Assembly (NCBI GenBank): GCA_015501605.1
Contig: JADNRZ010000004.1
Coordinates: 2,418,001-2,482,000, forward strand
DNA: 64,000 nt
Source of the DNA: Panaeolus papilionaceus
Taxonomy: Eukaryota > Basidiomycota > Agaricomycetes > Agaricales
Direction: 5' to 3'
Under the pieces are notes generated by a model. It saw only the letters and a program-made list of their open reading frames with translations, searched no databases and had not been told where the DNA came from. This document shows positions 1 to 9,107 of this stretch, one piece after another. The position numbers and the translations under genes are program-made. Positions within the stretch are counted from its first letter, which is position 1. Each line of letters starts with the position of its first letter.

Positions 1-356
1 GAGCTGTCTATTTTCTTCTCCCAAATCATTGGTGCTGCTCGCAGCCAAATCAATGTTGAGTCAGCGAGGCTGACGAGCCCTAGAAGCTGGGTGGCGGTCC
101 CTGCATTGGTATGTTACGGGTTTGAATTACTCATTTATTTTATGGAACAAAAAAGGCTGACACAACACACAATATTTAGACACGCGCTGTCCAATCCAAT
201 GGCCACGACTGCGGTCTCTGGGTGCTTGCATGGATTGCCGCCACCTTGAGAGGGTACCAGTGCACTGGCAACTTGCTATCAGAAGGCGACATGCTGCCTT
301 GGCGCAAGGCGCTGCTGGGACTCATTTTACAAAATACTACAGCACTTGAACGATGA
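1..356 (+). CDS. Ulp1/SENP-type cysteine protease, C-terminal part (partial, runs off left edge)
   Basis: Two exons can be read, 1-108 and 180-356, joined by a GTATGT...TTTAG intron (109-179), giving 94 in-frame residues to the TGA at 354-356. The second exon begins with a stretch containing QSNGHDCGLWVLAWIAA. This matches the catalytic end of the Ulp1/SENP/adenain cysteine peptidase fold (C48): a Gln that forms the oxyanion hole, followed by the nucleophile Cys in a DCG motif. Such proteases cut SUMO-like conjugates. In Agaricomycetes, Ulp1-like domains are common in DNA transposons and transposon-derived genes, which fits the transposon-rich surroundings. The His and Asp of the triad would lie upstream, outside the window. 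Seen directly: the frame, the splice sites and the motif. Inferred: the protease function and any link to a transposon. Confidence 0.75.
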
Positions 357-622
357 CTTGTACTAAGTGTAGGCGGCGACATTGGTTGCACAAATGAAAT
401 TAACATCTTCTCTTTGCCTCGAGGAAAAACAGCGGGATGATCTTGAATGGATCGCACTTCACAGAAGAATTCGGTGCAGTTGAAAAGAATATTCTTTTGA
501 ACGTTGTTACTCACGCACCAATTCTATATAAACCAAGTTTTGGACACCTTGGACTCCCCAACCTTCTTCACTAACCATACATCTCGCGGTGCGTCCGGAT
601 TCCAACAGCTTATATCGGCCAA

Positions 623-1421
623 ATGGCAGACCATAATGTTTTGCCCACAATTCCTGATCCCTACGTTGCTGGTGCTCAAGCTCGTTTCCAGGCTCAGTAT
701 ATTAAGGAGGCAGCTACTTATTTATGGAGCGTCGATGCAGATGATGAAGTCAATTTTTTTCCTGCGGCATGGAAAATATACCAAGATCGGTGGCCTGCGC
801 CATACGGTAGAAACGATGTTCGCTGTTACAAGGTATGTCTATTTCTGCTTCAGACACCTACAGTGGTCTGACCGTCTCTTCTCTGTGTGACAGGACTTCG
901 TGTTTCTAGTTCGTCAAAAGCTTGAGGAAGATGGCGCTCCTAAGAAACCAAAGTCGAACAAAGCATGGATGATGCGCTACAGTATGGATTTTGATCTGCT
1001 CAAGCGTGTTTGTATTATCTTTCTGTCGCGTATTTAGTTAATTTACATGCTACAACAGGTTGAACAACAAAAGCTGTTGGACTCTACTGGACGTGTTGGC
1101 ATTTTAGCCTTCTCAAACCCATTATACAAGCAGCAGGGGTCTGCAGCTAATCGTCAAGGCTCAGAAGAAGAGGGGGACCAAACTGGCAGTGACGAAGATG
1201 ACACCGACGACGATTGTCAAGATGAGGGCAGTGAGACAGATGAGGAGGGAGAAGATGAGGGAGAAGCTGGTGACAAGGGTAGGGAAGGTGTAAAAGAGAA
1301 CTCCGCTGGCGATGCTGGTAATAGCTCTAAAGGCCAGGTTAACAAGCGTAGCTGGTTCAATGAATCTGATTCTGATATCGACGTCATCCCTAGCAAAGCA
1401 CTCAAGCGAACCAAGGCTTGA
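623..1421 (+). CDS. Hypothetical acidic nuclear-type protein, 3 exons
   Basis: Exons 623-832, 894-1007 and 1059-1421 are all in phase 0 and give 228 residues. Both introns are short with GT-AG ends (GTATGT...CAG and GTTTGT...CAG). The N-terminal 70 residues are globular-looking and rich in aromatics (for example FFPAAWKIYQDRW near residue 45). The middle exon is basic. The last exon is highly acidic (runs of D/E with S/T/G around residues 130-195) and ends with a basic KALKRTKA tail. The first in-frame ATG of the open exon was chosen as the start. I do not recognise the family. Composition suggests a nuclear or chromatin-type protein, but that is inference. It lies just downstream of the Ulp1-like fragment on the same strand and may belong to the same gene set. 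Confidence 0.6.
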
Positions 1422-1971
1422 TTATCTACTAGTATTTCTATCTACAAATAATCTGAAATATATCAAAGATTTTATGACGTTCACATAAAGCATATGGGGG
1501 GAAATTTCAGAGTACCCGTCGTCGACGATGCTCGGAATCATGCATCAGCATCATCAGTGATCGCTTGTTTTTTGAGACAAAACCTGTTGTTGCGCCGGAT
1601 AGACTTGTACTATCGCTTCAAGGCTTGAGCACAGACATACCATAAGCTGTTAGATTCTGAATATGTTGATTTTGTAATTTTTGAACAGGTCAGACGAAAC
1701 CTTGTATCTGGCCTAAGGCGATTACAATCTCACATAGGTGATCATACTTAGAACATATAAAGTCATAAGTGTCAAAACTTATAATACTTTTATCACTACT
1801 AATTCTCAGTCTCCATGGTCTTTAATATGAACAGAGATTGGTCGCTAGCCTGGTGGTCAACCTATGACCCTTACAATTGAGAATTTTGTTGTTAGTTGAG
1901 TCGTTGTGCTGTTGGTTGTATTTGCATGTCTTGTGTTCGTTGCCAGTGTTATCACCCATAGACCAGTCGAA
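1422..1971. other. Intergenic, nothing recognised
   Basis: About 550 bp between a plus-strand and a minus-strand gene end. It is AT-rich with no convincing ORF, repeat or RNA gene. Confidence 0.5.
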
Positions 1972-3122
1972 TTAAAATAATGAGATTCTGATGTGCGTAC
2001 TCGTATCATTCAACCCAGGAGAGGAATAATCGACAGCTATCCGTTGATTGTGGTCTAAAACAAATTGCGGCATTGGAATAGAGGTAAGAGGAATCTTAAA
2101 TCGTCCATAAAGCCAGGCGCCATAAGGGCCGTCAAGCTCACCCACCCATTTCAACCCCTCCGAAGGATCAAACCCTTCCACAGTGATGTTATTGCCACAA
2201 CCTTTCAACTGGCACTTTAGGACGTGGATGTCGTATGGCGGTGAACTTCGACCCCGATGCTTGTTATCACCATGCTCTGGATAACTTCTGGATACAGCCC
2301 GCCACGTTTTCAAATATTTGCACTGGGGGCATTGCATTACCACCCCTCTACCCAGTAGACGAAGAGACTTATGGGACCAAAAATATCACACAGCGCAGCG
2401 TCTCCGGAACTCGGGAAGCAAACGAACCCAGAGTGCGCACTAAAATCGGAACAATTTAACAGCGACTGCTCGGGGTGAGGTTTCTGGTTAATGAAACTCC
2501 ATCTGGCTAAACGCCAACATATGAGCAAACCCAGACCTTTGAGAGCGAGGATGCATCAGCAACGTTGCTGGAGGGCGTTAGAAATTACACACGTACGTTT
2601 TTGAAAAATCAACCAAGCTTTCAACAGGCTCACACAACTGAAGCAGTTATGATGCGCACACTTTGAATAGGAAGGAGGTTCTCGTTTGGTGGTTCATCCC
2701 GCTTTATGAGGTGAAGGACTGGGGGAGCAAATACACGATAACCTGAAACCTGCAAATCAATACGGCGTAAATGAGATGGGGTCAACCCTCACCTTATCGA
2801 AAGGTGCACATCCACCATTGTCACCGACAAAATGCAAGTCTCCATTTTCCGGGTTGGAGTGGGTGGATATAAAGAGCATAGATCGCTTGATACTATAATA
2901 TCGAATTCGTAAAAGAGGCGTTCGGAAGGGTGAGAGGACTCACTGAGAAAGGCTTCCACCAGGGCTGAGCATATGGACCACACGTTCCAAGCGACGGTGG
3001 TAATCCTGTAGAGACAATGAAGTCCCAAAATCAAAATCCAGTTCGATGTAGGCAGCGTTTCCGTAAAGGTACGTGGCCAGATGTTGATAGACAGTACAAG
3101 CCGGCGAGTCAAACAGGTCAAC
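1972..3122 (-). pseudogene. Decayed multi-exon hypothetical gene ending in a Cys-rich zinc-ribbon-like exon
   Basis: On the minus strand I can join four exons in phase: 3122-2944, 2892-2793, 2749-2634 and 2567 downward. All have good GTGAG/GT donors and AG acceptors. They encode stretches such as FISTHSNPENGDLHFVGDNG. The frame then hits a stop near 2507. The frame reopens in the last exon (1972-2343, with a possible extension upstream), which has CPQC and a later C-x4-C pair, a zinc-ribbon-like arrangement. No start codon or acceptor is visible before 3122, because a TAA in frame precedes it. The intact splice signals and readable exons without a continuous frame suggest a recently degraded copy of a repeated Agaricomycete gene family of unknown function. 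Misplaced introns remain an alternative. Confidence 0.5.
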
Positions 3123-3221
3123 GGAAGTCGAAGATTAATCACAGCAACAGGGCTTGTGTCGCATACAAGCCAAGACTCGCGCGTGTTCATGATTGACTTC
3201 AGCGTAAGGGGCTATTAGGTT

Positions 3222-3923
3222 TCAATCTGGATCAGCGGAACCTTCGTCTCCCTCGTTTGCTTCTAGTTGCTTCTGTATTTTGGCCCTGGTTGTTGAAAGT
3301 TTGGCCCTTTTGGATGCTCTGGGTTTGCCGGGTGTGTCATCCAAGTCCATGGCGCCAATGGCGACCGTTGGGGCAACAGCACCGCGACTCCGTTTGGGAA
3401 TAAAGGGTGGTACTGTAGAACGGGCGGGTGGGCGGATTAAATTCGACGCTCTGAGACCATCTCTGGGCATAGTGGAGGCCGCAGTGGCTGTCAGAGGGAA
3501 GGAAGCGATCAAAGGGTCAATGGTTGAGAGTCCCAAGTTGGTTACTATGATTATGTTGCACAAACCCGGACCGAGGTCCGGTAACGTTAACTCTGAACTC
3601 AAACACCAGCTCCCACCATCACTATCGCCTGTCTCTTCCCTCCTGCTTACCCCCTCACATCCGAGACACGAGAACTGAAGAACCAGGAAAGCTTGAGCCA
3701 TGCCAAGGTCGCTAGAACTGACACTGAATTCTGAGAATTGAGACACAGCGCATGGGGATACACTCTGAGTAGGCTCCAACCTCATGTGTCGCAGTGAGAG
3801 GGCGGTCGTTTGTTCAACTCTGTTGACGTCTATAAGTGTTGGGACAAGTAGGTGTGTGGATTTATTTTTGCTCTTTACCTTCGTCTCACTGCCTGTCGGT
3901 CTGAGAATCCCCATCTCACGCAA
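3222..3923 (-). CDS. Hypothetical basic/disordered protein, possible 5' partner of the decayed gene downstream
   Basis: An open frame of 233 codons. Only the last 80 or so residues look protein-like: they are rich in R, K, P and A, include a nuclear-localisation-like PRASKRAKLS, and end EGSADPD. The upstream part may be 5' UTR or intron. It ends 100 bp before the decayed gene on the same strand, so it could be the first coding exon of that gene rather than a separate one. No family is recognised. The overlapping plus-strand ORF is considered a shadow. Confidence 0.3.
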   Translation of the reverse strand: MREMGILRPTGSETKVKSKNKSTHLLVPTLIDVNRVEQTTALSLRHMRLEPTQSVSPCAVSQFSEFSVSSSDLGMAQAFLVLQFSCLGCEGVSRREETGDSDGGSWCLSSELTLPDLGPGLCNIIIVTNLGLSTIDPLIASFPLTATAASTMPRDGLRASNLIRPPARSTVPPFIPKRSRGAVAPTVAIGAMDLDDTPGKPRASKRAKLSTTRAKIQKQLEANEGDEGSADPD

Positions 3924-4754
3924 TATTCGTTCTCTCCCAACGTCATCCTCTTGCTTATGCCTAGAGGATGTTAGGAGTCACGGGAATGCGCATAAAATCT
4001 GGTACTTGCCTGTGTGAAGTATAAAGTTTTGTGCGCATTCCCGTGACCTCGGTTGACAGTGAATCCCTTTGCAGATTTCAGAAACACGGTCGACCATGAC
4101 ACAGCGCACGTCCACCATTACCCCTTCATCATGTCTCTCTCCCACCATGTCTGGGATGACAGATCACCGTGTCCTTCACACCTCAAACTCACCGCATTTC
4201 TAACCTCTATTCCCTGTTACCATCGAGCATCATTTCTCCAACGGACTCAGTTATCCGCTCCTCCGCAAATTGTACCTTTTTAGTCGTGCAGATTGTAAAG
4301 AGGTCATGACCCTTCAAGTATATAGCAAGTAGAAAGGGAAATAAGAATTAACTTGATGTACATCAATCAATGAAAATGGTATAATTGTCTTTTCTAACGA
4401 TCCCGAGACTTTCCTTTCACAATTAGTCGTTATTGTCTTGAATCCCCCTTTGACGTTTGCTGGCGTTGCAAATGGAACACTCAAGGAATTGTTTGTCGGG
4501 CAGAGGCGCGCGCCTCTGCATTCTGGTGCGTTTTTATTTTAACATTTAAACTTCAATAGATTTCTGTTCACTAGGCTTATCCTTTTACTAATCGATACGC
4601 AAAACGTCAGTACCTTTTAGAATATAGAGATCCGCGGGCGACCATTTAACCCTATATAGTAGGCATATGAACTCATCTGCATAAAGCCTCTTCTACCCAC
4701 ACCAAGCTTGCTTGAACTTCGAACTGTGAACAAATCCTGCCATTGTCGTAACCA
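3924..4754. other. Intergenic, contains one strong hairpin
   Basis: About 830 bp. Apart from the inverted repeat at 3978-4046 I see no coding potential with believable splice signals. Confidence 0.5.
3978..4046. repeat. 15-bp perfect inverted repeat, 39-bp loop
   Basis: The arm TCACGGGAATGCGCA (3978-3992) is repeated as its exact reverse complement TGCGCATTCCCGTGA at 4032-4046. It lies just outside the 5' end of the minus-strand ORF. It could be a hairpin in a transcript, a dyad regulatory site, or the remnant of a small terminal-inverted-repeat element. No flanking target duplication was seen. Confidence 0.85.
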
Positions 4755-5442
4755 ATGCCTCAAGTCAAAATTCATCGCTCTGCAAAGGCTCGTTTGATTG
4801 CAGGCCGTGAAAAGAGCAGGAAGCATTATGAAGCGTACGTCAGGCCTCAGTCTTTAACACTCTTGAATAATTCTGACCGCTGGTCTTTGACAGAAACAAA
4901 GAGCTTATAAACGCCAGACGTCGCGCACGATATCAGACACAAAAACCTGGGCCATCACCAAGGTTAGTGATCTAGAACTTGTAATGGGTTCTTGACTTAT
5001 ACAGTGTTCGTTTCTTAGTTCAAAGACACCTGAAGTTTTCAAACCGCCTCAACGAAATGACAACGAGGTTTGGATAGAGAGGGCAGAGAGGGTGTATAAT
5101 CGGTTTTTACGCTATCGCGATGGAAGCGAAATTCAGTTTCTTCACAAAGCAGTCCGTGAATATCTAGTGAGCAAGACAAGCGCCCAAATAACCGCTCAGT
5201 CAAGCACATTGGAAGAATATCGGCTTTCGCTCACCCGGTGTCACGACCATGTATTGCAGCTGACTGGTGTTGGTGAAGACCTTCAAAAAGTCCTTTCCAT
5301 GACTGATGCGGTCAAGAGGTTAATCAATTGGATGGAGGAAGTAGCTATTGCGGCGCTGGTAAACTATGACGAAGTCAGATCAATGTATCACAGGGGTCAA
5401 TTCGATTTCCAAAAGGTGCCATTGGCACAAGCAGCTTTGTAG
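4755..5442 (+). CDS. Hypothetical protein with basic N-terminus, 3 exons
   Basis: Exons 4755-4834, 4894-4962 and 5019-5442 join in phase (80+69+424 nt) to give 190 residues. Introns are GTACGT...CAG and GTTAGT...TAG. The N-terminus is strongly basic (IHRSAKARL, then NARRRARYQ near residue 34), like a DNA- or RNA-contacting tail. The remainder is predicted helical (repeated L, E, R heptad-like stretches between residues 70 and 190). I do not recognise the family. It converges on the minus-strand gene that ends at 5486, only 43 bp away, the first of two similar convergent pairs here. Confidence 0.65.
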
Positions 5443-5485
5443 ATACATGCGTACATAACACAAACACGAACAAGAGTCTCTCAAC

Positions 5486-6276
5486 CTACTCCGCCTTGAC
5501 GCGCTTTTGCTTTCCCAGAGGAGAAACTGGAGAAGAGGATCTCTTTTTGCCATCTTGAGAAAAGGTTGGAGTGGCTGGCATTTTCCCCTCTTGGCGCAAG
5601 GAAACATATGCCTCGACTATGCTTTCATCACAGCCGAAGAACTCGTCGGAGTCTGTCGAGATCGTGGAATGCGGTGAGTCCGGTTCGCTATGTTGAGACG
5701 TCGAGGATCCTGAGGACTCTGTCGCAGGGACGGTGGTGTTTTCCGGCGACTCTGCTGTGTGGAAATGATGAACATTTTTGGCGATGCTGATGAAACCATG
5801 TGATGCTTACCAGTGCCTTCTGCAACGGTTATAGAATCTAAGTCTGGCGTAGGTGATACAGTTCTATGAAGTGCTGCAACAGCAATAAAGTCTAAACCCA
5901 GCATAGGTGATACACTTCTATGATCAGTCGAAAAGAAACAGAATTCGGAGAGACTCACCACCAGCGCTGTCGTTGACAAAGTTAGCGCCCTCGGGGCGCG
6001 CCAAATGCTCGCGGAGACTTGCCTCAAGCGCCTGCGCTTCATGTTTCTCCTGCGACCCCTCCAGTAGATGAACCTCGTTGCCGCCTAGCACTAGTAAAGA
6101 AGGTCAGATCAAACAAACTCCTAATGGTAGAAAAGAGACTTACGCCGTTTCCTAAGGTGGATAGCCATAATTAAGTCATCGACAGTTATTGTGAGCGCCA
6201 GTGTTGTGGCTGTGAAGAGACGAAAAGTCGCAAATGTAGCCGCTGCAGACGGCATGTTGCGCCTAGGGAACGGCAT
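5486..6276 (-). CDS. Hypothetical protein with internal 18-residue tandem duplication, 4 exons
   Basis: Exons on the minus strand: 6276-6144, 6090-5959, 5873-5811 and 5754-5486, joined in phase for 198 residues. The start MPFPRRNMPSA is followed by a helical segment (VDDLIMAIHLRKR) and a Glu-rich helix (QALEASLREHL). A Ser/Thr-rich acidic region then leads to a basic tail ending KQKRVKAE. The last exon reads TVPATESSGSS and STDSDEFFGCDES, in a different frame from the longest ORF there. The third exon lies in one unit of a 54-bp tandem repeat (5815-5922), so use of the other unit is possible. Layout resembles the protein encoded at 7976-8338 (helix of the same type followed by a Glu-rich helix), which suggests a small paralogous family. 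Function unknown. Confidence 0.6.
5815..5922. repeat. Two tandem copies of a 54-bp unit
   Basis: Units 5815-5868 and 5869-5922 both end in TTCTATG and share most positions, with several substitutions. On the minus strand each unit contains a GTTGCAG acceptor-like site and encodes a variant of HR[ST]VSP...LD, so the duplication preserves frame inside the hypothetical gene. Confidence 0.8.
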
Positions 6277-7307
6277 GATGTTAAACGAGCTGCTGTGCAA
6301 AGTATAGGGGGCTGGGCTAGGTGTAATGCATCTTGGAGCCGAGGCAATGCTTTTTAATATTTTTTTTGTTCAGCTGAGAGGATGGAGGTTGTGCATGTAA
6401 AAATCGCCGCGGTAATTGGCACCCCCGTCGGAAAGAAGTTATGTTGGACAGGATCCTCCAATATAAACTAATATGGGGTTGTGTTTGCGCTGCCTGTGCT
6501 TCGTGTAAGAAGTGTGAATCAAGTAGCCTTGTATCGCGAAGGTGTATCGCAACTCGCAAGGGTGCTCGTCTCCCCCGGAAGAGTGCAGTGGTATTTACTG
6601 AGCAGTATTTACTGAATTTCCGAAGACTGAAATGCTCCCAACGGCGCAGCGGTATTTACTGAATTCTGGCTCCTCTTCTCCTCAGAATCAGCGGCTTGAC
6701 ACCCACCACGCAGAAGAAGCGGCGCGGAATTAAAAAAGGGCATTCTAAAGTACTCCGTTTTTAACCAATTATAACCCTTACCCAGGAATCTGGGGTGCAT
6801 TAAGCGTCTTGTGCCGCAAGAACTGGATCGGAAGGGCGCCTTGTGTGTAGCGCGTGTCGCAGCTCGCAAGGGCGCCTTGTGTCATGTTGAAGAGTGCAGC
6901 GGTATTTACTCAATTTCTATGAGTCTTCCGCTCCTCAAAACCAGAGTAACACCCCGAAAACGGGAGAAGTGGTGCGGAAATAAGTAACTTCGACTCCTTC
7001 TGCCTTTCTGAAATTCAAAATTATGGCTTGATACACAAAGCGTGCAAGCTGGTCTCTGCGCTAAAGTACTCTAAAGAACCCCCAGAAGCTCAGAATAAAC
7101 ATCCAGTAGTGAGCTCGAAGAACAACAATTACATGCACGCCTGCGTAGTTTAACTTTGAAGAGCGACAATTACATGCACGCCCGCATAGTCTGCTGCGTT
7201 TAAGCATCACTGTGGTGTAATAATTATGTTTCTACCCAAACTTAAGCAGCCTATAAAGCATTTGCATTTGAAGAAACTGCACAAAATCAATCTATTTTTC
7301 CTCGCTT
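6277..7307. other. Intergenic with dispersed short repeats
   Basis: About 1 kb without a credible gene. The motif GTATTTACT occurs four times (near 6592, 6605, 6651 and 6901), each next to related flanks (GCAG-GGTATTTACTGAATT). A segment with CGCAACTCGCAAGGG-like sequence occurs near 6548 and again near 6857. This looks like decayed copies of one larger repeat unit. Confidence 0.6.
7117..7200. repeat. Two-copy tandem repeat of about 41 bp
   Basis: Unit 1 (7117-7157) and unit 2 (7158-7200) both contain CAATTACATGCACGCC followed by TGCGTAGT or CGCATAGT. It lies just upstream of the gene at 7308, so it falls in that gene's presumed promoter/5' UTR. Confidence 0.75.
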
Positions 7308-7780
7308 ATGGATACTTCTTCCGACTCCGACTTTTCAAAGTCTCATCGCACTGCGACGTTTACCTTAGGAGAGAATGTGGAGGAGGTAGCTGCGAAAGAG
7401 GTGCTCGCTAAGGAGGGTGGACAAGAGCACACTGACAAAGAAGGAGAGACATCTGGTGTAGCTGAGCGACTTGGCGAGCCAGGGGACAATTGCGTCAAAA
7501 AATCAGACAGCGAACTTGAGGCACAGCAGAACGAGGGGTGTGACAAGGAGCAGGGTGGGAATGTCGAGGATGATGATGATGATGATGACAACGACGACAA
7601 CAACAATGGCGAGCGTCATGAAATTGATTCTGATTGGGAGCATTATGATGCACGTCCCACTCGTCTCTGCTATAGCTGCGGTTCGGATTTTGTAAGTGAA
7701 ATTACTGCAGCACTTTCCAAAATTAATATTTATATCAGGGAGGACGCAATAATATGTGTTTCAAATGTTGGAATGACTAA
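7308..7780 (+). CDS. Hypothetical acidic protein with splice-dependent CxxC...CxxC zinc motif
   Basis: Exon 1 is 7308-7691 (128 codons) and exon 2 is 7739-7780. The intron starts GTAAGT and ends TATATCAG. The spliced product is 141 residues: a Ser/Asp-rich start (MDTSSDSDF), a long acidic region with a poly-Asp run near residue 88, then a C-terminal CYSC ... CFKC pair of Cys knuckles about 12 residues apart. Reading straight through the intron also stays open, but it loses the second CxxC. The clean splice sites and the completed four-Cys motif favour the spliced form. The motif suggests a small zinc-binding tail; the partner is unknown. It converges on the gene ending at 7976. Confidence 0.65.
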
Positions 7781-7975
7781 AGGGGAGGAGATGGACAGGC
7801 TCGTCAGGCTTAGATACACATATCCCGATTCCCAATTTGTACACCTCGATATGCCCAATGCTTTCATTTTTTCTTGACCCTATTATCACTTAAAATTTTC
7901 CGCTTGCAGACCATCATAGAAAACAGACAATGAATTTCAATAAATTTCTTCAAGTTAACATCAAAATCGCCCTAA

Positions 7976-8338
7976 TCAGTTGTTACTGGCTCGAAATGCC
8001 TGGCTCGCATTTCTGGTCACATTCTCCTCCTGTTCAAGGTGTTAGTAACTGGATGTAACATAAATAAAAGATCTTACCATCTCTTGAAGGTATGCTTCTA
8101 ACTTCATCTCAAGCTCCCATTCTTTGCTTCCCCTCTCAGGAGGAGGGACTCCTGAGTCGATGTAATCGCCAAATGTGTCATCTTTCACTGCAAGGAATTA
8201 TTAGATCTGTGAGGCACATCCTCAGTGACTCCGCCAGGTCAACATACATTTGTTCATGAGACGAATGGTCTGTATCAAATCCTCCAGAGGAAGCGAGACT
8301 GCACGGAATACTGCATAGCTGCGATGAAGTTCTGACAT
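7976..8338 (-). CDS. Small helical hypothetical protein, 3 exons
   Basis: Minus-strand exons 8338-8248, 8187-8078 and 8029-7976 join in phase (91+110+54 nt) to give 84 residues with stop TGA. All introns have GTATG/GTAAG donors and CAG acceptors. The protein starts MSELHRSYAVF and has a hydrophobic helix (SLPLEDLIQTIRLMNK). A short PPP linker is followed by a charged helix (KEWELEMKLEAYLQEME). The arrangement resembles the 5486-6276 product, which also has VDDLIMAIHLRKR followed by a Glu-rich helix. Such a short helical protein could act as a dimerising or adaptor subunit, but that is inference. The exons are too short for simple ORF finding. Confidence 0.65.
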
Positions 8339-9107
8339 TTAGAGGGATGAGGGCAGAGAACAGGAACTCGAAGGTTAATTGTGAAAGGTTCACGTTGTAG
8401 GGAGAGAGAAAATAACTCGAAGGATGGTCATTCTTATACGATCATTGTGCTGTGTGAGAAATGCGCCTTCTTCTTTTGAAAACGTCCAAGATCCAAGGCG
8501 CAACAAATCACCAAGCGCATGCCGCACTTGTACTTGTGCCTGGCGCCTGGCGTCAAAGCGGCGACCTGCTCACGATTCAGGAGCGCCCTTTCCATATCTG
8601 TTCTTACTCCTGTGGGCTATTTTTAGATCCGCTTGTCGGGTATCCCACGACACCTTCGGTGCGTGTGAAGGCACTTTGACTGGAATGCACGACTTGAATA
8701 TTCTGAATATTTGGATGATAATGGCGCCCAATCCTACTACACCCACTGGCACTCAACAGCACAAGGCACCACTAACAGGTGTAAATTTATTTTATAACCA
8801 TCGATCTATCATCTCGTGCAATCAACCTGATGATGGATGTGTCTGAACACTGAAGCGCAACAAAGCTGTCGCATCGCACTTCCAGAGGCTTCTTGAGCAA
8901 CTCACCCCTCAACTGTTAGCTGAACACCCGTGACATCTTCTCAAAAAGATATGCGCCCCCCCCCAGGCTCTTGAGATCATCTCAATCCCAAACTTGGTTG
9001 AACGTTCTGTAAGTCTCTAAGTCCAAGAACGCTGGACTTCACTTGTAGGCAAAACTCCCACTGCAACCACAAAACATTTGCTTTTTTGCACGACCCCCTC
9101 TAACGAT
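8339..9107. other. Intergenic between divergent genes
   Basis: About 770 bp between the start of the 8338 minus-strand gene and the plus-strand gene at 9108. It presumably carries both promoters. The plus-strand ORF at 8424-8846 has no recognisable features and is not called. Confidence 0.45.

Noticed and set aside
176..514. Minus-strand ORF of 112 codons
   Set aside because: It overlaps the Ulp1-like exon, whose catalytic motif and splice sites are on the plus strand.
3280..3678. Plus-strand ORF of 132 codons
   Set aside because: Antisense to the basic C-terminal exon on the minus strand; Leu/Val/Pro-rich shadow with no motif.
7343..7606. Minus-strand Ser-rich ORF
   Set aside because: It is the complement of the acidic Asp/Glu region of the plus-strand gene; such repeats give open frames on both strands.
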